In this document: positions 1 to 7,160 of the stretch, piece by piece
How positions within the stretch are numbered: position 1 is the stretch's first letter
How the letters are laid out: every line of letters starts with the position of its first letter
DNA from: CAZYXZ01 sp964651395
Lineage (GTDB): Bacteria; Actinomycetota; Actinomycetes; BP-191
DNA: 9,279 bases
Reading direction: 5' to 3'
Assembly (NCBI GenBank): GCA_964651395.1
Contig: CAZYXZ010000097.1
Location: forward strand, 1 to 9,279
Notes under the pieces: model-generated
Told to the model about the DNA's origin: nothing
What the model saw: the letters and a program-made list of their open reading frames with translations, nothing else
The model's database searches: none
Program-made: the position numbers and the translations under genes

Positions 1-1050
1 CTCCCCCGCCCGGGCGGGCGGGGGCCGGCGGGGGTGGTGGCCGCCGCCGACCGGCCGGGGGGCGGCGCCGGAGGGGTCGGCGCGCACACCGGCCACGCCG
101 CGGCGACGGTCGCCGTCGGCACCGGCTCCATCAAGAACGCCACGGACATCCAGGAGGTGCTGGCGAAGGTCGAACCGGCCGTGGTCTCCGTGCGGACCCA
201 AGGTTTTCGGCAGGGCCGCTTCTTCCCGACCTCAGGGGCGGGCAGCGGCATCCTCATCAGCGCTGACGGAGAGGTGCTGACCAACGCACACGTCGTCGAC
301 GGCGCCTCGACCATCCAGGTCACGCTGGTCGGCGAGCGGACCGCGCGCACGGCCGACGTCATCGGCACCAACGCGAGCCAGGACGTCGCGCTGGTCAAGA
401 TCCGCGACGCGTCCAACCTGCCGGTCGCGGAGCTCGGCCGGTCGGCCGACCTGCGCGTCGGCGACTCCGTGGTGGCCATCGGCAACGCCCTCGATCTCGG
501 TGCGACGCCGACGGTCACGGTGGGCATCGTCTCGGCGCTCGATCGCACGATCAGCGGCGCCGGCGAGACCCTCAGTGGCCTGATCCAGACCGACGCGGCG
601 ATCAACCCGGGCAACTCCGGCGGCGCACTGGTCAGCGCGCAAGGCAAAGTCATCGGGATGAACACCGCGGTGGCCGGCGACGCGCAGAACATCGGTTTCG
701 CGCTCGCCATCGACAAGGTGAAGCCGGTCGTCGACGCGATCCGCGCCAACCCGAACGGTCGGCGCTCCGCCGACCCCGCTCCAGCCGCCCGCGCCTTCCT
801 GGGAGTGACGGTCGGCGATGCCGCCGAGGGCGCGCTGATCCAGACCGTGTCCCCGGGCTCGCCCGCCGCGGCGGCCGGACTGCGGTCCGGTGACGTGGTC
901 ACGTCCTTCGACGGCACGGCGACACCGACCGCGGACGCGCTCGTGGCCGCCGTACGGGCGCAGGGCCCCGGCGACGCCGTCACCGTGGTCTTCCTCCGTG
1001 GCGGAGCGCGCATGACCGCCCGCGTCACACTCGCAGCGCCGCCCAGCTAG
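1..1050 (+). CDS. HtrA/DegP-like trypsin-fold serine protease with C-terminal PDZ domain (5' partial)
   Basis: This is an S1C-family protease, an envelope quality-control enzyme that cleaves misfolded proteins outside the membrane. Counting residues from the GTG at 34, the triad is visible: His86 in TNAHVV, Asp118 in QDVALVKI and Ser195 in GNSGGAL. The substrate-pocket strand follows (QNIGFALAI, about 219-227). A single PDZ domain spans about 254-335 (FLGVTV ... GSPAAAAGLRSGDVV ... TVVFLRGG) and the protein ends soon after it. The frame stays open to the first base of the window, and family members normally carry a cytoplasmic tail and a membrane anchor before the protease. The gene therefore probably begins upstream, and the GTG codons at 34 and 37 are unlikely true starts. 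The visible N-terminus (Gly/Ala-rich, with GAGGVGAHTGH) resembles the end of such an anchor but is not clearly hydrophobic. The gene is convergent with the acyltransferase. The family call is secure; the substrate is unknown. Confidence 0.93.
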   Translation, partial: LPRPGGRGPAGVVAAADRPGGGAGGVGAHTGHAAATVAVGTGSIKNATDIQEVLAKVEPAVVSVRTQGFRQGRFFPTSGAGSGILISADGEVLTNAHVVDGASTIQVTLVGERTARTADVIGTNASQDVALVKIRDASNLPVAELGRSADLRVGDSVVAIGNALDLGATPTVTVGIVSALDRTISGAGETLSGLIQTDAAINPGNSGGALVSAQGKVIGMNTAVAGDAQNIGFALAIDKVKPVVDAIRANPNGRRSADPAPAARAFLGVTVGDAAEGALIQTVSPGSPAAAAGLRSGDVVTSFDGTATPTADALVAAVRAQGPGDAVTVVFLRGGARMTARVTLAAPPS

Positions 1051-1052
1051 AC

Positions 1053-1098
1053 CGTGTGTGGCGTGGCGGTACCCCCGACCGCCGCCACGCCACACACA
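1053..1098. terminator. Bidirectional terminator-like hairpin between convergent genes
   Basis: A 16-bp perfect inverted repeat, arms 1054-1069 and 1082-1097 with a 12-nt loop, lies just after the protease stop codon and before the acyltransferase stop at 1125. It fills most of the 74-nt gap between two genes that end facing each other. There is no clear T-run on either side, which is common for actinobacterial hairpin terminators. Function is inferred from position and stem strength. Confidence 0.7.
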
Positions 1099-1124
1099 CG
1101 GTGCCCTCTTCGTCGGGCCGCGCG

Positions 1125-2237
1125 CTACCGCCGCACCTGCGGAGCGAACCTTCGCTTCAGCCGCAGCGCCGGACGTTCCACTACGGCGTACGAGACGCTC
1201 GCCGCAGCGACGGTGAGCCCGTACGTGGCGACGAACAGCGCGCTCTTGCTGCCGAGCGATCCATGCTCGACCAAGGCGTAGAGAACCAGGATGTGCCAGA
1301 GGTACATGCCGTAGCTGATCCGGCCCAGGTAGACCAGGGGCCGGGACGCCAGCAGCCGCGCCGCGACGGAAGCGGGTGCGGTGACCAGGCGCGCGATGAC
1401 GACCGCCGAGGCGGCAGCCACCGTCGTGACACCCACGGTGACGAGTGCGCGCCGTCGTTGGAAGTCGTCGCCATAGGGCTCGCCCAGGGCGGCGAGGGCG
1501 ACCAGGAAGGTCGCCGCGAGAGGGAACAGGCGCCGCGCCGCGGTAGCGACCGCCGCGCGGTGCCGTTCCTCGTGCAGTACGACGGCCAGCAGGCAGCCCG
1601 CAAGCAGCTGGTCCGCGACGAGATGAGTGCCGATCAGGAGCTCCCCGTCTGCCAGCGAGCGGAAGTTGGCGATCCGCAGTGCCAGGACGAACGTGAACGC
1701 CGCCGCGAGCAACCCGGCCAGGGCGTCGCCGCGCCAGCGGTGGCGCAGCAGCCAGCCCAGCGCGAGGGGCCACAGCACGTAGAACTGCTCCTCGACGGCC
1801 AGCGACCAGCAGTGGAAGAACAGGCCCAGCGCGTCCTGAGGGCCCCATGCCTGCGCCCAGTTCGCGTAGTAGAGCAGCACTGCGGGCAGTCCTCGAAGCG
1901 TCACCGAGTTCACGCGCCCGTCCGCGCTGAAGAACGCGACGTACACCAGTGTCGCGGCGACCAGCAGAAGCAACGCCGGGAGTAGCCGGAGGGCGCGGCG
2001 CGCGTAGAACCGGCCGAGCTGTATGGCCCCGCCGATGCGAGCCTCGATCAGGAGGAGGGTCGTGATCAGGTAGCCCGACAGCACGAAGAACACGTAGACC
2101 CCGATGCCGGACAAGCCCGTGAAGCGCAGTTGGACGTGCGTCGCGATGACACCGGAGACGGCGAGGGCGCGCAGCCCGTCGAGGGCCGGCAGGTACTGCT
2201 TCGAGTGCGGAAGATGCGCGGTGGGATCGCTGGTCAC
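1125..2237 (-). CDS. Acyltransferase-3 (OafA/YrhL-type) integral membrane O-acyltransferase
   Basis: This is a 370-residue multi-pass membrane protein of the acyltransferase-3 family. Members move acyl groups (often acetyl or succinyl) across the membrane onto sugars, lipids, peptidoglycan or antibiotics. Family motifs appear in order: LPALDGLRALAV at 16-27 with the conserved His34; GVYVFFVLSGYLIT at 46-59; RFYARRALRLLPA at 76-88; CWSLAVEEQFYVLWP at 143-157; YLGRISYGMYLWH at 303-315; VERP at 353-356. About ten hydrophobic segments can be seen. The protein ends at a basic tail (KRRFAPQVRR) and has no fused SGNH domain, so it is the minimal form. The start is GTG at 2237, sharing GTGA with the stop of the LivF-type gene, which indicates translational coupling to the transporter operon. 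The acceptor substrate cannot be told from sequence. Confidence 0.93.
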   Translation of the reverse strand: MTSDPTAHLPHSKQYLPALDGLRALAVSGVIATHVQLRFTGLSGIGVYVFFVLSGYLITTLLLIEARIGGAIQLGRFYARRALRLLPALLLLVAATLVYVAFFSADGRVNSVTLRGLPAVLLYYANWAQAWGPQDALGLFFHCWSLAVEEQFYVLWPLALGWLLRHRWRGDALAGLLAAAFTFVLALRIANFRSLADGELLIGTHLVADQLLAGCLLAVVLHEERHRAAVATAARRLFPLAATFLVALAALGEPYGDDFQRRRALVTVGVTTVAAASAVVIARLVTAPASVAARLLASRPLVYLGRISYGMYLWHILVLYALVEHGSLGSKSALFVATYGLTVAAASVSYAVVERPALRLKRRFAPQVRR

Positions 2238-2971
2238 GTGACTCCGAGGTAGGCCTGGCGCACGTGCTTGTCCGCCGCGACCTTCTTGGCGGTGCCCTCC
2301 AGGGCGACGCGCCCGTGCTCCAGCACGATCGCGCGGTCGGCGCAGGAGAAGGCGAACGTCACGTCCTGCTCGACCAGCAGCGTCGTGATGCCACCGTCCT
2401 TGAGCGCCTGCACGCCGTCCGCGATGGCCGCCTTGACGCCGACGGAGAGCCCGAGTGACGGCTCGTCCAGGAGCAGCAGGACCGGCTGGGCCATGAGAGC
2501 GCGGCCGATTGCGAGCTGCTGCTGCTCGCCGCCGGAGAGCGTCCCGGCCGCCTGCTCAGTCCGCTCGGCCAGTCGCGGGAAGAGCGCGAAGACCCGGTCG
2601 TAGTCCTCGGGCCGGCCGCGCTTGTGCCGGTGGGCGCCGATCTCGAGGTTGTCGCGCACGCTGAGACCGGGGAAGAGCCGCCGCCGTTCCGGGCAGTGCA
2701 CGAGGCCGGCGCGAACCGTGCCCACCGTCGAGGCCGGGAGCGGGGCGCCGAGGAAGGACACCGTGCCGGTCGACGGGACGAGGCGCGTCAGGGCGCGCAG
2801 CAGGGTGCTCTTGCCGGCGCCGTTCGGCCCGACGACCGTGACCAGCTCGCCGCGCTCGACGTGCAGGTCGACGCCGTCGAGCACCTGCGCCTTGCCGTAG
2901 GCCACCCGCAGCCCGGACACCTCGAGGAGGCGCTCGGCCGCCTCCTTACGTGGCTTGCTTGGCACCGGCAC
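2234..2971 (-). CDS. livF: ABC transporter ATP-binding protein, LivF type
   Basis: This is one of the two cytoplasmic ATPases of a branched-chain amino acid-type (HAAT) importer. Numbered from GTG 2971: Walker A GPNGAGKST at 48-56; the LivF-style PERRRLFPGLSV at 94-105, with Glu where most ABC proteins have the Q-loop Gln; signature LSGGEQQQLAIGRAL at 145-159; Walker B LLLLDEP at 165-171; and VEQD at 200-203, where Gln replaces the switch His as is usual in LivF. Two in-frame GTG starts are possible, at 2971 and 2965. GGGAGG lies only 2 nt before the first and 8 nt before the second, so 2965 is the better supported start, giving 243 residues. The gene overlaps the end of the LivG-type gene by 20-26 nt and shares GTGA with the acyltransferase. 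The symbol reflects family, not a proven substrate. Confidence 0.93.
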   Translation of the reverse strand: MPVPSKPRKEAAERLLEVSGLRVAYGKAQVLDGVDLHVERGELVTVVGPNGAGKSTLLRALTRLVPSTGTVSFLGAPLPASTVGTVRAGLVHCPERRRLFPGLSVRDNLEIGAHRHKRGRPEDYDRVFALFPRLAERTEQAAGTLSGGEQQQLAIGRALMAQPVLLLLDEPSLGLSVGVKAAIADGVQALKDGGITTLLVEQDVTFAFSCADRAIVLEHGRVALEGTAKKVAADKHVRQAYLGVT

Positions 2972-3683
2972 CCCCTCCCAGGTAGGCCTCGACGACGACC
3001 TTGAGCTTCATGACCGAGCGCGGCTTGCCGTCGGCGATCTTCACGCCGTGGTCGAGTACGACGACGCGGTCGACCAGCTTCAGCAGCGAGCCGATCTTGT
3101 GCTCGACCACGACGAGGGAGGTGCCCTCGGCGTGCAACGAGCGGATCGTCTCCGAGAGCAGGTCGATCTCTGGGGTGGAGAGTCCCGCGAACGGCTCGTC
3201 GAGGAGAAGGAGCGTCGGCGCCGTCGCCAGCGCGCGGGCCAGCTCGAGACGCTTGAGGTCGCCCTCGCTGAGCAGTCCGCTCACGACGTGCGTACGGGCG
3301 CCGAGGCCGACCCGCTCCAGCACTTCTCCCGCGCGAACCGCGGCATCACGGTGGCCGGCCACCACGAGCGGCACCATGACGTTGGCCAGGACCGAGAGGT
3401 CGCGGAACGGCCGGACGATCTGGAACGTCCGCGCGATGCCGGCTCGCACGACTTGGTGCCGGGCCAGTCCGCGGATCGAGCTACCGCGCAGCAGGACGTC
3501 CCCGCTCGTCGGCCGGTCGAAGCCGGTGAGGCAGTTGAACAGCGTCGTCTTCCCGGCGCCGTTCGCGCCGATCAGGCCCACTGCCTCGCCCGGCGCGACC
3601 GCGAAGCTGACGTCACTCACCGCCGTGAGACCACCGAAGACCCGGCTGACGCCGACCGCCTCGAGCAGCGCCACCTCAGCCAT
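2946..3683 (-). CDS. livG: ABC transporter ATP-binding protein, LivG type
   Basis: This 245-residue protein is the second ATPase of the importer and should pair with the LivF-type subunit beneath the two permeases. Visible motifs are Walker A GANGAGKTT at 39-47; Q-loop RTFQ with Gln88, followed by IVRPFRDLSVLANV as in LivG; Walker B LLLLDEPFAGL at 158-168; and switch His195 in VVEHKI. The ABC signature reads LSEGDLKRLELARAL (138-152), so the usual LSGGQ or LSYGQ pattern is changed to LSEGD. The key Ser and the second Gly are kept, so the protein should still be active. LivG proteins vary at this site. The start is ATG at 3683, within the last codons of the LivM-type gene (8-nt overlap, ATGGCTGA). 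The C-terminal KVVVEAYLGG is typical of LivG. Confidence 0.94.
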   Translation of the reverse strand: MAEVALLEAVGVSRVFGGLTAVSDVSFAVAPGEAVGLIGANGAGKTTLFNCLTGFDRPTSGDVLLRGSSIRGLARHQVVRAGIARTFQIVRPFRDLSVLANVMVPLVVAGHRDAAVRAGEVLERVGLGARTHVVSGLLSEGDLKRLELARALATAPTLLLLDEPFAGLSTPEIDLLSETIRSLHAEGTSLVVVEHKIGSLLKLVDRVVVLDHGVKIADGKPRSVMKLKVVVEAYLGGGAGAKQAT

Positions 3684-4758
3684 GCGCGGCCCTCCGGCGC
3701 CGCAGCCAGCCCACAGCCGACGTCAGTACGCCACGGGGCAGCACGACGAGGACCAGGACCAAGAGGCCGGAGAAGACCATCACCTTGACGTCGCCGATCT
3801 TCGCCTCGTCGACTCGGCCTTCCAGGATCTGGTCGAGGACGTACTCCTGGAGCCAGACAACGGTGTAGGCGCCGATGATCGGGCCGATGATCGTGCCGAC
3901 GCCGCCGAGTGCCGCCATCACGATCACCAGCAGCGACAGGTCGACGACGAGCAGGTTGATGCCGACGTTGGACAGCGTATGTGCCCAGATCGCTCCGGCC
4001 AGCCCCGCCATGAACCCGGAGAGAACGAACGCCGTCACCTTGTAGCGCGTCACCGGTACGCCGGCCGCCTCGGCCGCGAGCTCGTCCTGCTGGATCGAGC
4101 GCAGCACGATGCCGCGTCGCCCGTAGCCCACCGCGAGCAGAACCGCGATCACGGCGGCAGCCACCACGAGGACGGCGAAGTAGTTGACCAGCGCCCGCTG
4201 GTCGAAGGGGCGCATGTCCTCGAACCGGCCGCTACCGACGACCAGGCGCGCGAGTCCGCGCCCCACCGGACCGAGCACGCTGGTCTCGCCGAGCTCGGGG
4301 ATGCGGCTGATCCCTTCCTCGCCCCCGGTCTGCGCCTTGAAGATGAAGTTGAGTCGGAGCAAGGCCGTCGCCGTCGCCAGCGTCGCGAGCGCCAGGTAAG
4401 GACCTTTGAGCCGCAGCGCCGGGATGCCGACCAGGAGCCCCAGTGCCGCGGCGGCCAGCGCGCCCAGCAAGATGCGCACGTCCGGCGTGAAGTGCGGGTA
4501 CTTGGTGAGCAAGCCGACTGTGAAGCCGCCGGTGCCGATGAACGCCGCGTGCCCGAAGTTCACCTGCCCGGTGAACCCCGAGAGGATGTCCCAGGACGCC
4601 GCGAACATCGCGTAGATGTTGGCCGTCGTGAAGATGGTGATCAGGGTCAGGTTGTTCTCGAGGTCCGGCATCAGTCGCGGGACGAGCAGGGCCACGAGCA
4701 GGGTGAGACCGCCGATCGCGGCGTTCGCTGCGAAGAGCCGGCGCAGGAAGGTCCTCAG
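3676..4758 (-). CDS. livM: Branched-chain amino acid-type ABC permease, LivM type (probable CTG start)
   Basis: This is an inner-membrane permease that forms the transport channel with the LivH-type subunit. From the proposed start, the family block FTGQVNFGHAAFIGTGGFT lies at 62-80, GPYLALATLATATALLRL at 119-136, and the EAA-like loop that contacts the ATPases (AAEAAGVPVTRYKVTAF) at about 228-244, with hydrophobic helices to about 348 and a basic tail. The reading frame is open back to 4983, but the extra 75 residues are Arg- and Gly-rich and lie over the LivH-type gene in another frame, so they look spurious. No ATG or GTG exists between there and the first hydrophobic helix. The next in-frame GTG (4695) falls inside that helix. 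CTG at 4758 shares CTGA with the upstream stop codon, as other junctions in this operon do, and gives a normal 360 residues. The product call is secure; the start is inferred. Confidence 0.9.
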   Translation of the reverse strand: MRTFLRRLFAANAAIGGLTLLVALLVPRLMPDLENNLTLITIFTTANIYAMFAASWDILSGFTGQVNFGHAAFIGTGGFTVGLLTKYPHFTPDVRILLGALAAAALGLLVGIPALRLKGPYLALATLATATALLRLNFIFKAQTGGEEGISRIPELGETSVLGPVGRGLARLVVGSGRFEDMRPFDQRALVNYFAVLVVAAAVIAVLLAVGYGRRGIVLRSIQQDELAAEAAGVPVTRYKVTAFVLSGFMAGLAGAIWAHTLSNVGINLLVVDLSLLVIVMAALGGVGTIIGPIIGAYTVVWLQEYVLDQILEGRVDEAKIGDVKVMVFSGLLVLVLVVLPRGVLTSAVGWLRRRRAAHG

Positions 4759-5624
4759 TGGGCCACCCCCGGCTTGCCGCGCAGTCCGTGCGGACGCACC
4801 ACCAACGTGACGAGGATGACGATGATCGTGATCAGCCCCACCTTGATCTCGCCGTCCTTGACCAGGTAGGCGACGCTGCGGTCCAGGTAGCCGACGACGA
4901 GCGCGGCGACGATCGTTCCGCTCACCGATCCCAGCCCGCCGAGGATGACGATGGCGAAGGCCGACGTGAGCGGGGCCAGCCACATGCCCGGGTAGACCAC
5001 CTGGAACGGGGCGACGATCACCCCGGCCAACCCGGCCAGACCGGCGCCAAGAGCCAGCACCATGAGTTCGACATGCCGGGTCTCGATGCCCATGAGCCGC
5101 GCGGCCTCGGCGTCCTCGCTGACCGCACGGACGATGCGACCCGCTCGCGTCTTCTCCAGCAGGAGCACGAGCCCGGCGATGGCGACCACGGCGACGACGA
5201 ACGCCACGATGCGAGACGTCAGCACCGTGACACCGAGAACCGACGTGCTGCCCGAGGCGAAGCTCGGCAGGTTGCGGTCATGCGTGCCGAAGAAGAGCCG
5301 GGCCGCAGCCTCGACGAAGATGGCGACGGAGAGGGATGCGATCAGCACCGACACCCCTTGACCGTGCAGCGGCCGCACCACCCCGCGGGCCAGCAGGACA
5401 CCGGCGGTCACAGCGGCGAGGACACCCCCGACGACGGCCAGGAACAGCGGCACTCCGCTGCCGGTGAGCGCCACCGCCGTGTACGCGCTGATCAGGAAGA
5501 ACGAGCCGTGCGCCAGGTTGACGACGCCGCCCACACCGAAGACCAGCGAGAAGCCCACGGCGACCAGCGCCAGCGTCGCGCTGGTCAGCGCGCCCTGGAC
5601 GAGGATCTGGACGAACGTGTCCAC
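4755..5624 (-). CDS. livH: Branched-chain amino acid-type ABC permease, LivH type
   Basis: This 289-residue integral membrane permease partners the LivM-type protein. The N-terminal block ATLALVAVGFSLVFGVGGVVNLAHGSFF (residues 16-43) is the LivH hallmark. The EAA-like loop DAEAARLMGIETRHVELMVLALGAGLAGLAG lies at 171-201 and the ILGGLGSVSGTIVAALVVG block at 227-245. Roughly eight hydrophobic segments can be counted, ending in VRPHGLRG (277-283), a usual permease C-terminus. The start is GTG at 5624, with only a weak G-rich stretch before it. It follows the binding-protein gene after a 76-nt gap holding a GC-rich hairpin, and overlaps the next gene by 4 nt (CTGA). The family could equally carry amides or urea-like substrates, but the lipoprotein partner does not look like a urea-binding protein. 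Confidence 0.93.
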   Translation of the reverse strand: MDTFVQILVQGALTSATLALVAVGFSLVFGVGGVVNLAHGSFFLISAYTAVALTGSGVPLFLAVVGGVLAAVTAGVLLARGVVRPLHGQGVSVLIASLSVAIFVEAAARLFFGTHDRNLPSFASGSTSVLGVTVLTSRIVAFVVAVVAIAGLVLLLEKTRAGRIVRAVSEDAEAARLMGIETRHVELMVLALGAGLAGLAGVIVAPFQVVYPGMWLAPLTSAFAIVILGGLGSVSGTIVAALVVGYLDRSVAYLVKDGEIKVGLITIIVILVTLVVRPHGLRGKPGVAH

Positions 5625-5646
5625 GGTTCACAACCCCCAGACGGCC

Positions 5647-5685
5647 GACCCGGCCGGGCGGAAAGGATTCCGTCCCGGCCGGGTC
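5647..5685 (-). terminator. GC-rich hairpin between binding-protein and permease genes (attenuator-like)
   Basis: Perfect 12-bp arms (5647-5658 and 5674-5685) enclose a second 4-bp stem (5659-5662 with 5669-5672) and a 6-nt loop, with one bulged T at 5673. The hairpin sits in the 76-nt gap between the solute-binding-protein stop and the LivH-type start. No T-run follows. Such hairpins often reduce read-through or protect the upstream mRNA so that the binding protein is made in excess over the membrane subunits. The role is inferred. Confidence 0.6.
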
Positions 5686-5700
5686 ACGACAACCGCGGTC

Positions 5701-7011
5701 CTACTTCAGCCACTCCGGCTTCTGGTAGGTGTTGCCTTCGGCCAGCGAAGCAGGGAACACGATCTTCCGCGAGCCGTCGGCCTGCCACTGGAAGTAGATC
5801 GGGCTGATGCCCTTCGTCGGGTCGCCCGCGCCGTACGTGACGTCGTGGTTCGGGCCGAGGATCTCCAGGCCCTGCGCGCCCACGCGGTTCGTCTTGGCCA
5901 TCTCGACCACGACGTCGTCGGGCTTGACGGACTTGGCCCGGTCCACGGCCTCGGCGAGGGCGTAGATCGCGTCATAGGTCGAGGTGCCGTTGTAGATCGG
6001 ATCACGACCGAACTTCGCCTTGAACGCGTCGAAGAACGGGATCGTCTTGGGAGAGATCGGAGCGCGGACGACGCCGGCCGGGCCATTGAGCTCACCCACT
6101 GCCTTGCCGTCCGTCGCGCCGAAGAAGGCACCCGCCTGCGACGCCACGTTGATGCCGCCGAGGGCGAACTTCGGCTTCAGGGTGCCCCACTGCTTGACCA
6201 GGGCGACGCCTTCCTGCCGCGAGTTGATCTCGATGACGTAATCCGCACCGGCGTTCTCCAGCTTCTGGAACAGCGTCGAGAACTCGGTGGCGTCCGGCAG
6301 ATGCTTCTCGACGCCCGCGATCGCGACGCCCGTGTCGATCGGGATCGCACCCGCACTGGCCTTCTTCGGGTTGGCCAGGCAGCCGGACTTGCGGTCGACG
6401 CCGACCAGGAAGTCGGCAAGCGGGCGGAAGGCCTCGACGTCCTCGTAGAGCACGCCGAACTTCTTGAAGCCCAGCGCGGTCAGCTTCGTGACGACCGTCA
6501 CGCAGATGTCCGCGGCGAGGGCGCGCGAGTTGATCGGGCCGATGCGGAAGATGTACTTGCGCGGGCTTGTCGTGGTGACGTCCTTCACGACATCGGGCGA
6601 CGCGGCGCCGGTGGCGACGAAGGGCACCTGAGCCTTGACCACCGTGTCGAGCATCGCGAGCGTCTCACCCGACGAGAAGCCACCGACGACCGCGTCGACG
6701 CGGTCCTCCTGCACGAACTTGGTGGCGCAGGCCACGGCCTTCTCCGGCTTGGCGCCGTTCTCGGAGTCGCAGAACACGATCTTGATCTCTCGCCCGCCGG
6801 CGCCGTTCTGCTTGTTCAGCTCCTCAGCCGCAAGCGCCGCGCCATCGCGGATGTCCCGCCCCTGGTCCACCTGAGCCGGCCCGAACACGCCGATCGTGTA
6901 CGTGCCCTCGAGCTTGCTCGTGGGTGTCGCGTCGTCGCTGTCGTCCCCGCAGGCGACAAGCAGCAGCGCGCCCGCAGCGAGCCCTGCCACCAACTTCGTC
7001 GTCCGGTGCAT
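5701..7011 (-). CDS. livK: ABC transporter substrate-binding lipoprotein, LivK type (periplasmic-binding-protein type I fold)
   Basis: This 436-residue lipoprotein should capture the solute outside the membrane and deliver it to the permeases. The N-terminus has a lipoprotein signal: basic MHRTTK, hydrophobic LVAGLAAGALL, then lipobox LVAC with Cys21, followed by an acidic linker (GDDSDDATPT). The mature part starts with TYTIGVFGPAQVDQGRDIRDGAALAAEELN, the usual opening of the type I binding fold. VDAVVGGFSSGETLAM follows at the ligand-cleft region, and TSTYDAIYALAEAVDRA marks the C-terminal lobe. The C-terminal NTYQKPEWLK is common in this family. Four Cys besides the lipidated one are present. 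The ATG at 7011 has GGGGAGG only 2 nt before it, a very short spacing, but later starts would remove the basic signal region. As the first gene of the unit it is divergent from the CBS-domain gene. The ligand is unknown: branched-chain amino acids are the default, with amides or aromatic acids possible. Confidence 0.92.
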   Translation of the reverse strand: MHRTTKLVAGLAAGALLLVACGDDSDDATPTSKLEGTYTIGVFGPAQVDQGRDIRDGAALAAEELNKQNGAGGREIKIVFCDSENGAKPEKAVACATKFVQEDRVDAVVGGFSSGETLAMLDTVVKAQVPFVATGAASPDVVKDVTTTSPRKYIFRIGPINSRALAADICVTVVTKLTALGFKKFGVLYEDVEAFRPLADFLVGVDRKSGCLANPKKASAGAIPIDTGVAIAGVEKHLPDATEFSTLFQKLENAGADYVIEINSRQEGVALVKQWGTLKPKFALGGINVASQAGAFFGATDGKAVGELNGPAGVVRAPISPKTIPFFDAFKAKFGRDPIYNGTSTYDAIYALAEAVDRAKSVKPDDVVVEMAKTNRVGAQGLEILGPNHDVTYGAGDPTKGISPIYFQWQADGSRKIVFPASLAEGNTYQKPEWLK

Positions 7012-7117
7012 GGCCTCCCCTAACGTCCGATTTCCTTGATCGCAGCACTTTCCGGCCCCGGGGGATAGTCACGAGTGTGTTTCAGGGGGCCCAAGGGGTT
7101 CCCGGTGACCTGCCGGC

Positions 7118-7133
7118 CAGGGAGTCCTCCCTG
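7118..7133. repeat. Short perfect dyad, possible operator
   Basis: Arms CAGGGAG (7118-7124) and CTCCCTG (7127-7133) are perfect reverse complements separated by only 2 nt. The loop is too short for a good RNA hairpin, so a dimeric protein binding site is more likely than a terminator. It lies between the divergent importer operon and the CBS gene. In such GC-rich DNA a chance occurrence cannot be excluded. Confidence 0.4.
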
Positions 7134-7160
7134 CGAGGCGGGCTTCGCCGCCGACCCTCG
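7134..7160 (+). other. Leader hairpin upstream of CBS-domain gene
   Basis: An outer 5-bp stem (7134-7138 with 7156-7160) and an alternative inner stem (7137-7142 with 7147-7152, five of six paired, tetraloop CTTC) can form here. The hairpin ends 23 nt before the GAGGAGG ribosome binding site. It could affect mRNA stability or translation of the CBS protein, or it may only reflect base composition. Confidence 0.3.

Noticed and set aside
232..1848. A 538-codon open frame on the minus strand across the protease and acyltransferase genes
   Set aside because: It is Arg/Gly/Ala-rich low-complexity translation without family motifs and lies opposite the protease and in another frame of the acyltransferase, both of which have full motif support.
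3001..4869. A 622-codon open frame on the plus strand opposite the LivG/LivM-type genes
   Set aside because: The composition (Arg, Asp, Gln, Glu repeats) is typical of the antisense of GC-rich coding DNA, and the opposite strand encodes clear transporter subunits.
4759..4983. N-terminal extension of the LivM-type gene
   Set aside because: The residues are Arg- and Gly-rich, overlap the LivH-type gene in another frame, and do not look like a permease N-terminus.
5464..7023. A 519-codon open frame on the plus strand opposite the binding-protein gene
   Set aside because: It has no recognisable domain and is fully covered by the well-supported lipoprotein gene on the other strand.
7081..7105. 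Possible DosR-type box upstream of the CBS gene, looked for because HRP1-like genes in mycobacteria are hypoxia-regulated
   Set aside because: The GGGGGCCC...GGTTCCC stretch has the wrong spacing and lacks the GGGACT/AGTCCC halves, so there is no support for this regulator.
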